Positions 8,592-17,751 of a stretch of DNA of 64,000 nt are shown one piece after another. The notes below the pieces were generated by a model that saw only the letters and a list, made by a program, of their open reading frames with translations, had not been told where the DNA came from and did not search any database. How positions within the stretch are numbered: the first letter of the stretch is position 1; each line of letters starts with the position of its first letter. Location: the NCBI GenBank assembly GCA_018606645.1, contig JAGVRI010000002.1, positions 310,001 to 374,000 on the forward strand. The letters are read 5' to 3'. The position numbers were made by a program, and so were the translations under genes. This stretch comes from Chloroflexota bacterium. Its GTDB lineage: Bacteria; Chloroflexota; Anaerolineae; JAAYZQ01.

Positions 8592-10504
8592 CAGACTTGT
8601 AACATCCGTTCCAAAGCCAATCGCGCCCAGTGAGCGTTCTCGGCGTCCACGACTACTTCATTCACGATCTGGCCCCTGGCCAGGGCCGCCAGCAGGTCCA
8701 CCAGATTCCGCTCGGTGATCTGGCTCATCGTCCGGCAGAACGGCGGCACGTCGGCCAGGGAGAGGATCTGCTGATCCGGGTGTTCCTGCTGGAGGCGACG
8801 CACTAACCGGGTTTCGGTGCCAATGGCCCATCGCGTCCCTGATGGCGCGGCTCTCACCTGTTGGATAATATAGGCCGTCGAACCAACCTCATCGGCCAGG
8901 TCCACCACCTTCATCGGGCATTCCGGATGAACCAGGATACGGATGTCAGGGAAGTGCTCGCGTCGGGCGCGGACATGTTCCGGTCGGAAGCGCTGATGGA
9001 CATTGCACGCTCCCGGCCAGAGGATCACCCTGGCCCGACGGATGGCCTCCGCATCGGGAGGTTGATCTCGATCCCAAAGGAGCATCTCGGTCAGCGGGAT
9101 GCCCAAACGTTTGGCCGTGTTGCGTCCCAGATGTTGGTCTGGAAAGAAAAAGACGCGCGGGCGCCGCTCCAGGGCCCAACGGAGCACCCGCTCGGCATTG
9201 CTCGACGTACAGACGATCCCGCCGCGCTGCCCACAAAATGCCTTCAAGGCGGCGGATGAGTTGACATAGGTCACCGGGGTGATCTCGGCCTCGGCGTTGC
9301 CCAGGGCGGCATCGATCCGGTCCCAGGCAGCCGCCACCGCCTCTGGGGTTGCGGTATCGGCCAGATAACAGCCAGCGGTGAGATCGGGACTCAGCACCCG
9401 CTGGCCGGGCCGGGCAAGGACAGCCGCCGTTTCGGCCATAAAGTGAACACCGCAAAAGACGATGAACTCAGCATCGGTTCGGGTGGCATTGCGCGCCAGT
9501 TCGAGCGAATCACCGCGAAAATCGGCGACTGCCATCACCTCATCCCGCTGATAATGATGGGCCAAGATGACGATACGATGGCCCAACCCGGACTTGAACT
9601 CCACAAGCTGCGAAGCGAGGGAGAGGGGGGCCTGGGCCTCGGGTCGGGCTACTTTCATGCTCAGGTCTAGCGCCGGCGCTGAATGGGTCAATGCTCCTAC
9701 CGAGATCAGATCCACCCCGGTGGCGGCGATTTCAGCCGCCCGTTCCAGGGTGACGTTCCCGGAGGCTTCCAACGGCACTCGTCCGGCAGCCAGCGCCACC
9801 GCCTGGCGCATCTCCGCCAGGCTCATATTATCGAGCATGACCCGATCCACCGGAGGGGTAATGCCCAACACTTCGCGCAACTCGGCCAGAGTTCGGACCT
9901 CCACTTCGATGGGCAGCGCTGGATAGGCGGCGCGGGCGCGGGCCACGGCGGGGAGGATCCCCCCGGCCGCGTCCACATGGTTATCCTTGATCAGGATCAT
10001 GTCATAGAGCGCCAGGCGATGGTTCTGTCCCCCTCCCATGCGTACCGCATATTTATCCAGCAGCCGGTGACCCGGCAACGTCTTTCGGGTGTCCAGAATC
10101 GTGGCCGGGGTGCAGGCGACAGCGTCCACGAACTGGCGGGTGAGGGTGGCGATGCCCGACATCCGCTGTAAGAAGTTCAGCGCGGTGCGCTCGGCCGCTA
10201 ACAGACTACGACCCAGGCCGGTCACCTCGGCGATGACTTCGCCCGGCACTACCTCCTGACCATCGGCCACCCGCGCCGTAAACTCGATGGCCGGATCGAT
10301 GGCATGGAACACGGCCTCCGCCACCGGCAGTCCCGCCACTACCCCCGCCGCCTTGGCCACGATCCGGCCGTGGAGCACCAGGTCGGCGGGCAATGTGGCC
10401 TGGCTGGTCACATCGCCCGGCCCCACATCTTCGGCGATCGCCAAGTCGATGAGCGGTTTGGCGGCTTGCAGCAAAAGCTCTTTCTCTTCCATCTTGCGGT
10501 GCAA
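8591..10504 (-). CDS. Fused nicotinate-nucleotide pyrophosphorylase / quinolinate synthase (NadC-NadA)
   Basis: About 637 residues in one frame. The first ~290 residues are NadC, with DTRKTLPGHRLLDKYAV, GGGQNHRLALYDMILIKDNH and VMLDNMS, and convert quinolinate and PRPP to nicotinate mononucleotide. From about residue 295 on comes NadA, with AHHYQRDEVMAVAD, SPDLTAGCYLAD and YVNSSAALKAF. Its three 4Fe-4S cysteines appear in FCGVHFMAET, WPGACNVHQRF and PPFCRTMSQI. NadA condenses iminoaspartate with DHAP. I chose TTG 10504 because AGGAGG lies 6 bases upstream. ATG 10492, and GTG 10543 overlapping the ecfS stop, are alternatives. The normal gene order is separate genes, so the fusion is unusual. 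Confidence 0.93.
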   Translation of the reverse strand: MHRKMEEKELLLQAAKPLIDLAIAEDVGPGDVTSQATLPADLVLHGRIVAKAAGVVAGLPVAEAVFHAIDPAIEFTARVADGQEVVPGEVIAEVTGLGRSLLAAERTALNFLQRMSGIATLTRQFVDAVACTPATILDTRKTLPGHRLLDKYAVRMGGGQNHRLALYDMILIKDNHVDAAGGILPAVARARAAYPALPIEVEVRTLAELREVLGITPPVDRVMLDNMSLAEMRQAVALAAGRVPLEASGNVTLERAAEIAATGVDLISVGALTHSAPALDLSMKVARPEAQAPLSLASQLVEFKSGLGHRIVILAHHYQRDEVMAVADFRGDSLELARNATRTDAEFIVFCGVHFMAETAAVLARPGQRVLSPDLTAGCYLADTATPEAVAAAWDRIDAALGNAEAEITPVTYVNSSAALKAFCGQRGGIVCTSSNAERVLRWALERRPRVFFFPDQHLGRNTAKRLGIPLTEMLLWDRDQPPDAEAIRRARVILWPGACNVHQRFRPEHVRARREHFPDIRILVHPECPMKVVDLADEVGSTAYIIQQVRAAPSGTRWAIGTETRLVRRLQQEHPDQQILSLADVPPFCRTMSQITERNLVDLLAALARGQIVNEVVVDAENAHWARLALERMLQV

Positions 10505-10539
10505 CCAGCTCCTCCTGTCCCCGGCGAGCGTTCTGCGCG

Positions 10540-11085
10540 TCACATCCGGGCCGTGCCCCGGCCCACTTCAACCTGTCTCCAGGCCACGACCACGGCGACA
10601 GTAATAATCGCTGCCACAATAATTTCCGGAATCCCGTGGGTCACAGCTACCGTCAGCGCGACCCCAGGGGCCATGTATCCTCGCACCACCGCCATGCCCA
10701 GGACGAGAAGGGTGTTGGTCAGCGTCCCGACCGTCGCGCTGACGATCAGGGCCAGGTACTGATTGAGCCTTTTCAGTCCGGCATAGGTCAGGTAGGCGGT
10801 CACGCCGATGAACAGACGCGGCACGATGGCCACCAGCGGGTCCTTGAACATGGGGACGGTGGCCTGCAAAAAACTAAACAAGCCAAAGATAAAACCCACC
10901 AGGCCGCCGACCACCCAACCTTCCATGATGCCGCCGATGATGGCCGGGACGTGCATGATGGTCGCAGCTCCGGCCGCCGTCGGCACCGGAATAAAACCCA
11001 GCCGGGTCCATCCCAGCAGAATAGCGATGGCTCCCAACACCCCGGAAATGACGATTTTGCGCACCGACAATGTACCTTCGGTCAT
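10540..11085 (-). CDS. ECF transporter substrate-binding S component
   Basis: 181 residues with about six hydrophobic segments, for example VISGVLGAIAILLGW, GWVVGGLVGFIFGLF, LALIVSATVGTLTNTLLVLG and IIVAAIITVAVVVAW. Size, topology and the N-terminal LGWTRLGFIPVPTAAGAATI stretch fit the ECF S-component family (PF12822 type), which captures a vitamin or precursor. It follows ecfAA' and ecfT, so the module is complete, and it ends against the NAD genes (4-base overlap with an alternative nadCA start). Context suggests nicotinate or a related pyridine. The sequence type could equally fit pantothenate or another vitamin. The ATG has GGGGGAGA upstream. Confidence 0.85.
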   Translation of the reverse strand: MTEGTLSVRKIVISGVLGAIAILLGWTRLGFIPVPTAAGAATIMHVPAIIGGIMEGWVVGGLVGFIFGLFSFLQATVPMFKDPLVAIVPRLFIGVTAYLTYAGLKRLNQYLALIVSATVGTLTNTLLVLGMAVVRGYMAPGVALTVAVTHGIPEIIVAAIITVAVVVAWRQVEVGRGTARM

Positions 11086-11154
11086 GATTCTCCCCCCTGT
11101 TTTGAAAGATCGGTTCCTTTCACCAGATCAGCATTGGCAAAAGGGTCACAGCCG

Positions 11155-12012
11155 CTAGATTGGGAATCGGTTGCGAAATACCAGCATCGCCGCCGAGAAC
11201 GACAACCCCAGCGCATAGGCAATATAGTCGGTCTGCCTGAACTTCAGACGGACAAAGTGGCTGCGGCCTCGACCGCCCACGTAACACCGCGCTTGCATGG
11301 CCAGGATGAGATCCTCGGCGCGCCGGAAGGCGTCGATAAACAGCGGGACCACCAGAGCAGCCATCTGCCGGGCGGTGGCCACAAAGCGGAACCGGCCCTG
11401 ATGGGCCAGGCTGACGCCGCGAGACGCCTGCGCCTTCATAATGATCTCCAACTGTTCGGCCAGAAGCGGAATGAAGCGCAAGGCCACCGTCGCGACCAGC
11501 GACAACTCGTGGGCCGGAAGCCCGACCCGGGAAAAGGGGCGGAGCATGGCCTCCATGCCGTGCGTCAGGTCGCTCAAGGTGGTTGTATTGGTCAGCAGGC
11601 TGGTCAGGAACAGGAGTTCAACAAAGCGCAGGGCCGAGACAATGACCAGTTGCACACTGCCGGTGGTGATATGGATCCAGCCCTTCTGGAAGAGCGTCTG
11701 GGCCGCCATGCCGTAGGGGACGTAGGCATCTCCATAGAAAAGAAGTTGCAGCACTGCCAGGATGATAATCAACGGCACTGCCGGCTTCAGGCCGGCAAAG
11801 ATATACCCCAATGGAAGGCGAGCCAGGAGCACCAGACCGAGGGTAACCGCCACCAGGATCAGATTGCCCGTGTACGACAGGCTAAAGGTCACCGCCAGGG
11901 TGAGGAACAAAAAGACCGAGAGCTTGGTGCGCGGGTCCAGGCGATGGACCACCGAATCACCGGGCAGATACTGGCCGATGGTGACATATCTTAGGAATTC
12001 AAAATCTTCCAT
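11155..12012 (-). CDS. ecfT: ECF transporter transmembrane component EcfT
   Basis: 285 residues from ATG 12012, which overlaps the end of ecfAA' by 22 bases. A longer open frame upstream overlaps that gene and is not coding. The protein starts with a short soluble stretch (GDSVVHRLDPRTKLSVF, the typical EcfT start) and then has hydrophobic spans (FLFLTLAVTFSLSY, LILVAVTLGLVLLA, PLIIILAVLQLLF). The family's coupling helices include the Ala-Arg-Gly-type motif MKAQASRGV (about residues 172-180). EcfT links the ATPases to the S component. The gene order A-A'-T-S is that of a dedicated (group I) transporter. Confidence 0.93.
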   Translation of the reverse strand: MEDFEFLRYVTIGQYLPGDSVVHRLDPRTKLSVFLFLTLAVTFSLSYTGNLILVAVTLGLVLLARLPLGYIFAGLKPAVPLIIILAVLQLLFYGDAYVPYGMAAQTLFQKGWIHITTGSVQLVIVSALRFVELLFLTSLLTNTTTLSDLTHGMEAMLRPFSRVGLPAHELSLVATVALRFIPLLAEQLEIIMKAQASRGVSLAHQGRFRFVATARQMAALVVPLFIDAFRRAEDLILAMQARCYVGGRGRSHFVRLKFRQTDYIAYALGLSFSAAMLVFRNRFPI

Positions 12013-13823
12013 ACCATCTCCACCCCTTCGGCCACGGTCAACGGGACCTCCGGTGCTGCCATTCCCCTGGCTTGCAGTTGATGGGCCATCTCGGTCACCG
12101 GCGGGACGTTCATCCCATATTCGCGCAGCCTCTCTGGCTGAGCAAAGACCTGGCGGACGGCGCCGCTCATCACCACCCGGCCGGCGTCCAGGACATACAC
12201 CCGGCTGACCAGCTCCGCCACGTCTTCCATGTTGGACGAAACGAGAACCAGGGTCAGGCCGTGATCCCGATGCCATCGCCGCAGCCGCTCCAGCAGGTCC
12301 CGGCGGCTGCGGGGGTCCAGGCCGGAAATGCACTCATCGAGGATGAGCACCTCTGGCCGTAGAGCGAGCACACCGGCCAAGGCCACCTTGCGCATCTCCC
12401 CTCCGCTCAGGGAGAAGGTGAAACGGTCTTTGAAAAGTTCAAAGTCGAGCCCGACCATCTCCATGGCCCACCGCACCCGTTCCCGGCGCTCCTCCGGCGG
12501 CAGGCCCAATTTCCGCAGCCCGAAGGCGATATCATCCCCCACCAACCGCTCAAACAGTTGTTGTTCGGGGTATTGGAACACCAGTCCGACTTTTTGTCGG
12601 ATAGACCGCACGTCGGTGTTCGGCTCGGCGAGGTCCTGTCCATCCACCCATACCTTGCCCGGCTCGCGGGGGCGGAGCAAGCCGTTCAGATGCTGCACTA
12701 GGGTGGATTTGCCCGAACCAGTGCGCCCGATGATCCCCACTGCCTCCCCCCGATAGACCTCCAGGTCTACGCCGCGCAGGGCCACCACCTCTAGCGGGGT
12801 ACCGCGCAGATAGGTATGGTGCAGGTCGGTGACCTGAATCAATGGCTTGGGCTGGGGAGGGGTCTCGCGTTGCTCAGGGGACTGGATCGGATTCCAGGCA
12901 GAGACTGGTCGGTCATTCGCGAGGATGGGATGCACTGCCTGACCGTGTCCGGCGCTCTGCTTGGTCCGTTCCTGGATCGCATCCACGACCTCGGGCACCG
13001 ACAACAGGTTGGAGGGGAACCGGGCATCTCGCTGGCTTACCCGGTAGGCTAGCTCCGTGATCTGCGGCACATCCAGTTGGAGCCGGTGCAGTTGTTCGAT
13101 ATGGGCAAATACCTGGCGCGGCGAGCCCTCCACCACGATTCTACCTGCCTCCATGACCAATACCCGATCTCCTTCAATCGCTTCCTCCATGAAATGGGTG
13201 ATGGCGATCACCGTGACCCCGTCGTCGTTCAACTTGCGGACGGCGGCCAGGATCTCGCGCCGCCCTTCAGGGTCCAACATGGAGGTCGCTTCATCCAGGA
13301 CCAGTACATCGGGTCTCATGGCTATAACCCCGGCGATGGCGACTCGTTGCTTTTGCCCGGCTGACAGCCGATGGGGTTGTCGGTGGCGCTGCTCCTTCAT
13401 GTCCACCACATCCAATGCCCATTCCACCCGCTGGCGCAGTTCCTTCTCCGGGACCCCCAGGTTCTCCGGGCCAAACGCCACATCCTCTTCGACGATGGTC
13501 GCCACCAACTGGTTGTCCGGCACCTGAAACACCATCCCGACCGTCTGGCGAATGGCCAGGGTATGGGCCAACACCCGCGTGTTGAATCCCTTGACCCAGA
13601 CATTGCCCTGTGTCGGCCTGAGCAGGGCGTTCAGGTGTTTGGCCAAGGTAGACTTGCCCGAACCGTTATGACCTATGATCACCAGGTACTCACCGGGATA
13701 GACCTGCAGGTCTATGCCCCTGAGCGCATAGATGGGTTGCTCCGCCTCCGGGTGATAGGCAAAGTGCAGATCCTGGATGACGATAATCGGTTCGCTCGAT
13801 CCTGTCGAGAACCTCTCGCTCAC
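11991..13823 (-). CDS. ECF transporter fused ATPase EcfA-EcfA'
   Basis: About 610 residues holding two complete ABC ATPases. Domain 1: Walker A GHNGSGKST, Q-loop FQVPDNQ, signature LSAGQKQ, Walker B VLVLDEATSMLD. Domain 2: Walker A GRTGSGKST, Q-loop FQYPEQQ, signature LSGGEMRK, Walker B VLILDECISGLD. Both keep the catalytic glutamate. Each is followed by the EcfA C-terminal helix region (VPQITELA, VPPVTEMAHQL). A linker near residues 275-325 joins them. Most organisms encode EcfA and EcfA' separately. I use GTG 13823, which has GGAGGA upstream. The ATG at 13838 would lie at the very 5' end of the transcript from the promoter at 13845-13873. Confidence 0.93.
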   Translation of the reverse strand: MSERFSTGSSEPIIVIQDLHFAYHPEAEQPIYALRGIDLQVYPGEYLVIIGHNGSGKSTLAKHLNALLRPTQGNVWVKGFNTRVLAHTLAIRQTVGMVFQVPDNQLVATIVEEDVAFGPENLGVPEKELRQRVEWALDVVDMKEQRHRQPHRLSAGQKQRVAIAGVIAMRPDVLVLDEATSMLDPEGRREILAAVRKLNDDGVTVIAITHFMEEAIEGDRVLVMEAGRIVVEGSPRQVFAHIEQLHRLQLDVPQITELAYRVSQRDARFPSNLLSVPEVVDAIQERTKQSAGHGQAVHPILANDRPVSAWNPIQSPEQRETPPQPKPLIQVTDLHHTYLRGTPLEVVALRGVDLEVYRGEAVGIIGRTGSGKSTLVQHLNGLLRPREPGKVWVDGQDLAEPNTDVRSIRQKVGLVFQYPEQQLFERLVGDDIAFGLRKLGLPPEERRERVRWAMEMVGLDFELFKDRFTFSLSGGEMRKVALAGVLALRPEVLILDECISGLDPRSRRDLLERLRRWHRDHGLTLVLVSSNMEDVAELVSRVYVLDAGRVVMSGAVRQVFAQPERLREYGMNVPPVTEMAHQLQARGMAAPEVPLTVAEGVEMVWKILNS

Positions 13824-13844
13824 TTCTCCTCCGAGCATGCCCGC

Positions 13845-13873
13845 ATTATACCACCGACAGAACCGATTACCAA
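13845..13873 (-). promoter_or_regulatory. Promoter of the ECF-NAD operon
   Basis: TTGGTA (13873-13868), a 17-base spacer and TATAAT (13850-13845) on the minus strand. The transcript would start about at 13838, only ~15 bases before the GTG start of ecfAA'. No other promoter of this quality was seen before 3809, so it may drive the whole ten-gene run. Confidence 0.7.
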
Positions 13874-14504
13874 ACCTTCTGACCGGTAACGAGAGAAAAT
13901 CGCCGGCGGCCAGTGCGGATCAACAAATCAACGCGGACATCATCAGGACAAGCCCGACGATTGGTTCGCCCTCCGGTACGTTCGCCCGCCGCTGGAAGCG
14001 GCGGGCTCCGCCAATAAAGCCCCGTTCGGGGCTGGCCAACAGCCCGCCGGGTTTGGCTGGCTGAGCCCGATGGTTCATCATTGGCCGAGAGTGCCTAGCC
14101 TGGCTCACGATTCAGGGTGCAAATCGTCGGGCGGGCCATGTCCGGTTGAATTCGTCACGATACAAAAGCCGCGCCTGTGGGGCGGCGGCTAGGCGTCCCC
14201 CGGCGGGGTCTTCACCCCTACCTAACCTCCCCCATCAAGGGGGAGGGACTCAGATACCCCCTCCCCTGGTGGGAGGGGCGGGGGGAGGGGGCCGGCAGGG
14301 AGGCTCTCCGGCGCAGGCCGACGGCCAGCCGAAGGCTCTTGAGGAGCGATTTCAATCGCCGTCTATTTTCGAGGGGGGGTGGGAGTGGAGCCTTCAGGCG
14401 GTGGACCAGCTAAAGCCTCGACTCCCGCGTGCGGGGAGCGGTCTATTTTCGACGGAGTTGCCATGCACGGCAGGGCGCCACGAGGGATGAGAATATCGAG
14501 GGGC
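13874..14504. repeat. Intergenic cluster of GC-rich hairpins, no gene
   Basis: This 630-base stretch separates the end of meaB from the ECF promoter. It holds several perfect or near-perfect palindromes: a 9-bp stem at 13984-13992/13998-14006, gcccc/ggggc at 14019-14032, cctccccc/gggggagg at 14226-14246, and cccctccc/gggagggg at 14258-14278. A repeat unit shared with 26 kb follows at 14383-14424. None is followed by a clear T-run on either strand, so they look more like dispersed palindromic repeats than classical terminators. Frames here are short and lack ribosome-binding sites. Confidence 0.6.
14383..14424. repeat. Imperfect-palindrome repeat, copy 1
   Basis: A 42-base unit begins gagtggagccttcaggcgg and ends ccagctaaagcctcgactc. 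The two halves are near reverse complements (about 14 of 19 positions), giving a long hairpin. The same pattern recurs at 26032-26074 and 26100-26140. Confidence 0.65.
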
Positions 14505-15569
14505 CTAACCACCCAGCAGGTGTTGGCTGGCTGTATAGGGATCGATCTCGCGGCGTACGATCCGGTCGATCAGCGCCGCCAGCTTTTCCCCCTGAGCGCA
14601 AGCCAGGACCCGACGCAGCGACTCTTGCTGGATGATCGTCTCCAGTTCAGCCGCCGCGCGTTCCCGTTCTCGCTGGACGAGTTGCCCGCTCTGCTCCAGA
14701 TAGGCTCGATGGGCCAGGATCGCAGTGGCCAGATCCACCACCCCTTCATGGCGGGTGGCGATGGTCTTGAAAATGGGCGGGCGCCAGGCGGATGGCCGGG
14801 CTGGTGGTAGCGGACCTTGGCTCGGCGGTTCTTCGCCCCCGGTGACGGTCCGCACCACTTCCATCAACCGTCCGTGGTGCAGGACTGTGGCTGTGCCACC
14901 GAGGTCCAGATCGAGCATCATCCGCAGGGCCATCACCGCGTGATCGGCTCCTTCGTGGTCGGCCTTGTTGACGGCAAAGATATCAGCGATCTCTAGGATA
15001 CCGGCTTTGATGGCCTGCACATCATCGCCCAGACCCGGCACTTCGACGACGACGGTGGTGTGGGCGGTGCGGGCAATATCGACTTCTGCCTGGCCGGCGC
15101 CCACTGTCTCGATAAAGATCAGCTCAAAGCCGGCCGCATCCAACACCTTGACCGCGTCGGCCGTCGCCCAAGCCAATCCCCCCAGGCTCCCGCGGCTGGC
15201 CATGCTGCGGATAAAAATGCCCGGGTCGCCGGCCAGGTCCCGCATGCGGATCCGGTCGCCCAAGATGGCTCCGCCGGAGAAGGGACTGGTCGGGTCAACG
15301 GCGATGATTCCCACAGTTTTGGGGGAGCCTCCCTCGCCTCGTTCACCGGTGGCGCCTCGGCGAAAGTACAGGGCCAGAGCGTTGACCAGCGAGCTTTTGC
15401 CGCTGCCCGGCGGGCCGGTCACCCCGACAATATGGGCCCGTCCGGTGTGGGGGTGGAGGGCGGCCAGCGTCGCCTGGGCCTCAGCCCCGTTGTCCTCGAT
15501 GAGGCTGATGGTCCGCGCAATCGCCCGTCGGTCGCCGGCCAGGACCCCTTCGACCAGATGATCCGTCAC
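14505..15569 (-). CDS. meaB: Methylmalonyl-CoA mutase-associated GTPase MeaB
   Basis: 354 residues. It is a G3E P-loop GTPase that gates cobalamin loading and protects B12-dependent acyl-CoA mutases. Seen: Walker [13 protein letters not shown], the [22 protein letters not shown] block specific to MeaB/Arg[12 protein letters not shown] (switch III/Walker B region) and the guanine-specificity NKAD. The GTG start overlaps the stop of the B12 subunit by 4 bases (GTGA), so it is coupled to the mutase it serves. Two mutase large subunits lie upstream, and the gene's position favours the isobutyryl-type enzyme as its partner, though it may serve both. Confidence 0.95.
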   Translation of the reverse strand: MTDHLVEGVLAGDRRAIARTISLIEDNGAEAQATLAALHPHTGRAHIVGVTGPPGSGKSSLVNALALYFRRGATGERGEGGSPKTVGIIAVDPTSPFSGGAILGDRIRMRDLAGDPGIFIRSMASRGSLGGLAWATADAVKVLDAAGFELIFIETVGAGQAEVDIARTAHTTVVVEVPGLGDDVQAIKAGILEIADIFAVNKADHEGADHAVMALRMMLDLDLGGTATVLHHGRLMEVVRTVTGGEEPPSQGPLPPARPSAWRPPIFKTIATRHEGVVDLATAILAHRAYLEQSGQLVQRERERAAAELETIIQQESLRRVLACAQGEKLAALIDRIVRREIDPYTASQHLLGG

Positions 15570-15961
15570 GAGAGATGCTCGCGAATAAAGCGGACGATGG
15601 TATCGGTCGAGGTGCCGGGGCCAAAGACCCCCTTGACGCCCATGGCCTGGAGAGCCGGCACGTCTTCATCGGGGATGATGCCTCCGGCCACGACCAACAC
15701 ATCGTCCAGCCCGTGCTGGCGCATCAGGTCCATGATCCGCGGAAAGAGGGCCATGTGGGCTCCGGAGAGGATTGACAGGCCCACCACGTCCACATCTTCC
15801 TGCAGCGCCGCCTCCACGATCATTTCCGGCGTCTGACGGATGCCGGTATAGACCACTTCCATCCCGGCGTCGCGCAAGGCCCGGGCGATGACCTTGGCCC
15901 CCCGGTCGTGGCCGTCCAACCCCGGCTTGGCAATCAACACGCGAATCTTCTTATCGGTCAT
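15566..15961 (-). CDS. Acyl-CoA mutase small, cobalamin-binding subunit
   Basis: 131 residues from ATG 15961 (GGAGG upstream). It is a free-standing B12-binding Rossmann domain with the base-off/His-on motif DxHxxG (D16, H18, G21 in [10 protein letters not shown]). LSILSGAH and [15 protein letters not shown] follow, then [16 protein letters not shown] near the end. It holds adenosylcobalamin for a mutase large subunit that lacks its own B12 domain. Both large subunits in this operon lack one, and this is the only B12 subunit seen, so it may be shared. Its size matches the small subunit of Streptomyces isobutyryl-CoA mutase. Confidence 0.92.
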   Translation of the reverse strand: MTDKKIRVLIAKPGLDGHDRGAKVIARALRDAGMEVVYTGIRQTPEMIVEAALQEDVDVVGLSILSGAHMALFPRIMDLMRQHGLDDVLVVAGGIIPDEDVPALQAMGVKGVFGPGTSTDTIVRFIREHLS

Positions 15962-15983
15962 CCATATCCTCCACCACTCCCTC

Positions 15984-17663
15984 TCAGATAATGGTCGGCT
16001 CCCGGTACTCGCCGAAGACCTGCCGGAAGACGCCCATGATTTCACCCAATGTGGCATAGGCCCGCACGCAGTTCAGAATGTACGGCATGGTATTCTCCGT
16101 ACCCCGAGCTGCCTGACGTAATGCTGCCAGTGTGCTGCTGACCCGCTCGTTATCCCGCTCGCGACGGAGGCGCTCCAGGCGCGCCACCTGGCGCTCATAG
16201 CCGTGGGGGTCCATCTCCAGCAACGGAATGCGGATCGGTTCATCCTCGATATACTCATTCACCCCGACAATCACCCGTTGATGGGTATCGATCTCCATCT
16301 GGTACCGGTAGGCGGCCTCGGCGATCTCACGCTGGAAAAATCCTTTTTCGATGGCGGGAATGACGCCGCCCAGCGCCTCGATCTGCCGGAAGTAGCGGTA
16401 GACCTCCTGCTCGATGCGGTTGGTCATGGCCTCGACGAAATAGGAACCGGCCAGGGGGTCCACCGTGTGCGTCACGCCGCTTTCGTGGGCAATCAGTTGT
16501 TGGGTGCGCAAGGCGATTTTCACCGCATACTCGCTGGGCAGAGCCAGGGCTTCGTCCATGCTATTCGTATGGAGCGATTGCGTGCCGCCCAATACCGCCG
16601 CCAGCGCCTGCCAGGCGGTCCGCACGATGTTGTTCTCCGGCTGGCAGGCGGTTAGGGAGCAACCGGCCGTCTGAGTATGGAAGCGCAATCGCCAACTCCG
16701 GGGATCCTGGGCGCCGAAGGTCTCGCGCATTTCCCGCGCCCAGATCCGCCGCGCGGCGCGGAATTTGGCAATCTCTTCAAAGAAATCGTTGTGCGAGTTG
16801 AAAAAGAAGGAAAGACGCGGGGCAAATTCATCCACCTTGAGTCCGCGTTCCATCCCCCACCGGACATACTCAAAGCCATCGGCCAGGGTAAACGCCAATT
16901 CCTGCACTGCCGTGGCTCCCGCCTCACGGATGTGGTAGCCGCTGATGCTGATCGTGTTCCAGCGAGGGAGGTACTTGCTGCCGAACTCGAAGGTGTCCAC
17001 CACCAGCCGCATCGAGGGCCTCGGCGGGAAGATAAACTCTTTTTGGGCGATGAACTCTTTCAAGATGTCGTTCTGGATGGTGCCGCCGAGGACTTGCATC
17101 GGGATACCCCGCTTTTCGGCCATGACGATATACATCGCCCAGATCACCGCCGCCGGGCTGTTGATGGTCATCGAAGTCGTGATCTGGTCGACCGGGATGC
17201 CGTCGAACAGGATCTCCATATCGGCCAGGCTGGAGACGGCCACGCCGCATTTGCCGAACTCGCCCAGGGCCTCGGGGGCATCGCTGTCGTAGCCATAGAG
17301 AGTCGGCATATCAAAAGCTACCGACAAACCGGTCTCCCCGTGGTCCAGCAGGTACTTGTAGCGGGCATTGGTCTCTTCGGCGGTGCCAAACCCGGCGAAC
17401 ATGCGCATCGTCCACAACCGGCCCCGGTGCATGGTAGCGTGAATGCCGCGGGTAAACGGGTACTCGCCGGGAAAGCCCAGGTCGCGCTCATAGTCCAGGC
17501 TGGCGACATCCAGCGGCGTGTACAGCCGCTCCACCGGCGCCCCGGAGGTCGTAAGGAACTGCCCCATCCGCTCCGGGCGATCGGCCAGCGATTGCTGAAG
17601 GGTGGTCTCCTCCCACCGGCTTTTCTGCTCTTGGAGCTTTTTGAGTTTCTCCGGATCAAACAT
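15984..17663 (-). CDS. Acyl-CoA mutase large subunit with isobutyryl-CoA mutase signature
   Basis: 559 residues from ATG 17663 (GGAGG 7 bases upstream; an in-frame GTG at 17681 is less likely). It is a TIM-barrel domain of the methylmalonyl-CoA mutase family without a B12 domain. General motifs: [54 protein letters not shown]. In methylmalonyl-CoA mutase, Tyr89 and Arg207 bind the substrate carboxylate. Here the equivalent residues are Phe89 (MRMFAGFG) and Gln207 (FIAQKEF), the pair known from isobutyryl-CoA mutase. I therefore infer butyryl-CoA/isobutyryl-CoA interconversion rather than methylmalonyl-CoA. Automated annotation would probably call it methylmalonyl-CoA mutase. The B12 subunit gene is 22 bases downstream. 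Confidence 0.9.
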   Translation of the reverse strand: MFDPEKLKKLQEQKSRWEETTLQQSLADRPERMGQFLTTSGAPVERLYTPLDVASLDYERDLGFPGEYPFTRGIHATMHRGRLWTMRMFAGFGTAEETNARYKYLLDHGETGLSVAFDMPTLYGYDSDAPEALGEFGKCGVAVSSLADMEILFDGIPVDQITTSMTINSPAAVIWAMYIVMAEKRGIPMQVLGGTIQNDILKEFIAQKEFIFPPRPSMRLVVDTFEFGSKYLPRWNTISISGYHIREAGATAVQELAFTLADGFEYVRWGMERGLKVDEFAPRLSFFFNSHNDFFEEIAKFRAARRIWAREMRETFGAQDPRSWRLRFHTQTAGCSLTACQPENNIVRTAWQALAAVLGGTQSLHTNSMDEALALPSEYAVKIALRTQQLIAHESGVTHTVDPLAGSYFVEAMTNRIEQEVYRYFRQIEALGGVIPAIEKGFFQREIAEAAYRYQMEIDTHQRVIVGVNEYIEDEPIRIPLLEMDPHGYERQVARLERLRRERDNERVSSTLAALRQAARGTENTMPYILNCVRAYATLGEIMGVFRQVFGEYREPTII

Positions 17664-17751
17664 GGCCCATCCTCCCTCCACTCTCCCGTCTGGGCCCTGG
17701 ACAGAGCCGGGTCAAGATGGCCTCTTCACCCGGAATCGCTGGCAAAACCTA

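Noticed and set aside
12013-12333. The long upstream extension of EcfT
   Set aside because: It overlaps the C-terminal part of EcfAA' in another frame, and the Pro/Arg/Gly-rich translation is not EcfT-like. ATG 12012 gives the right start.
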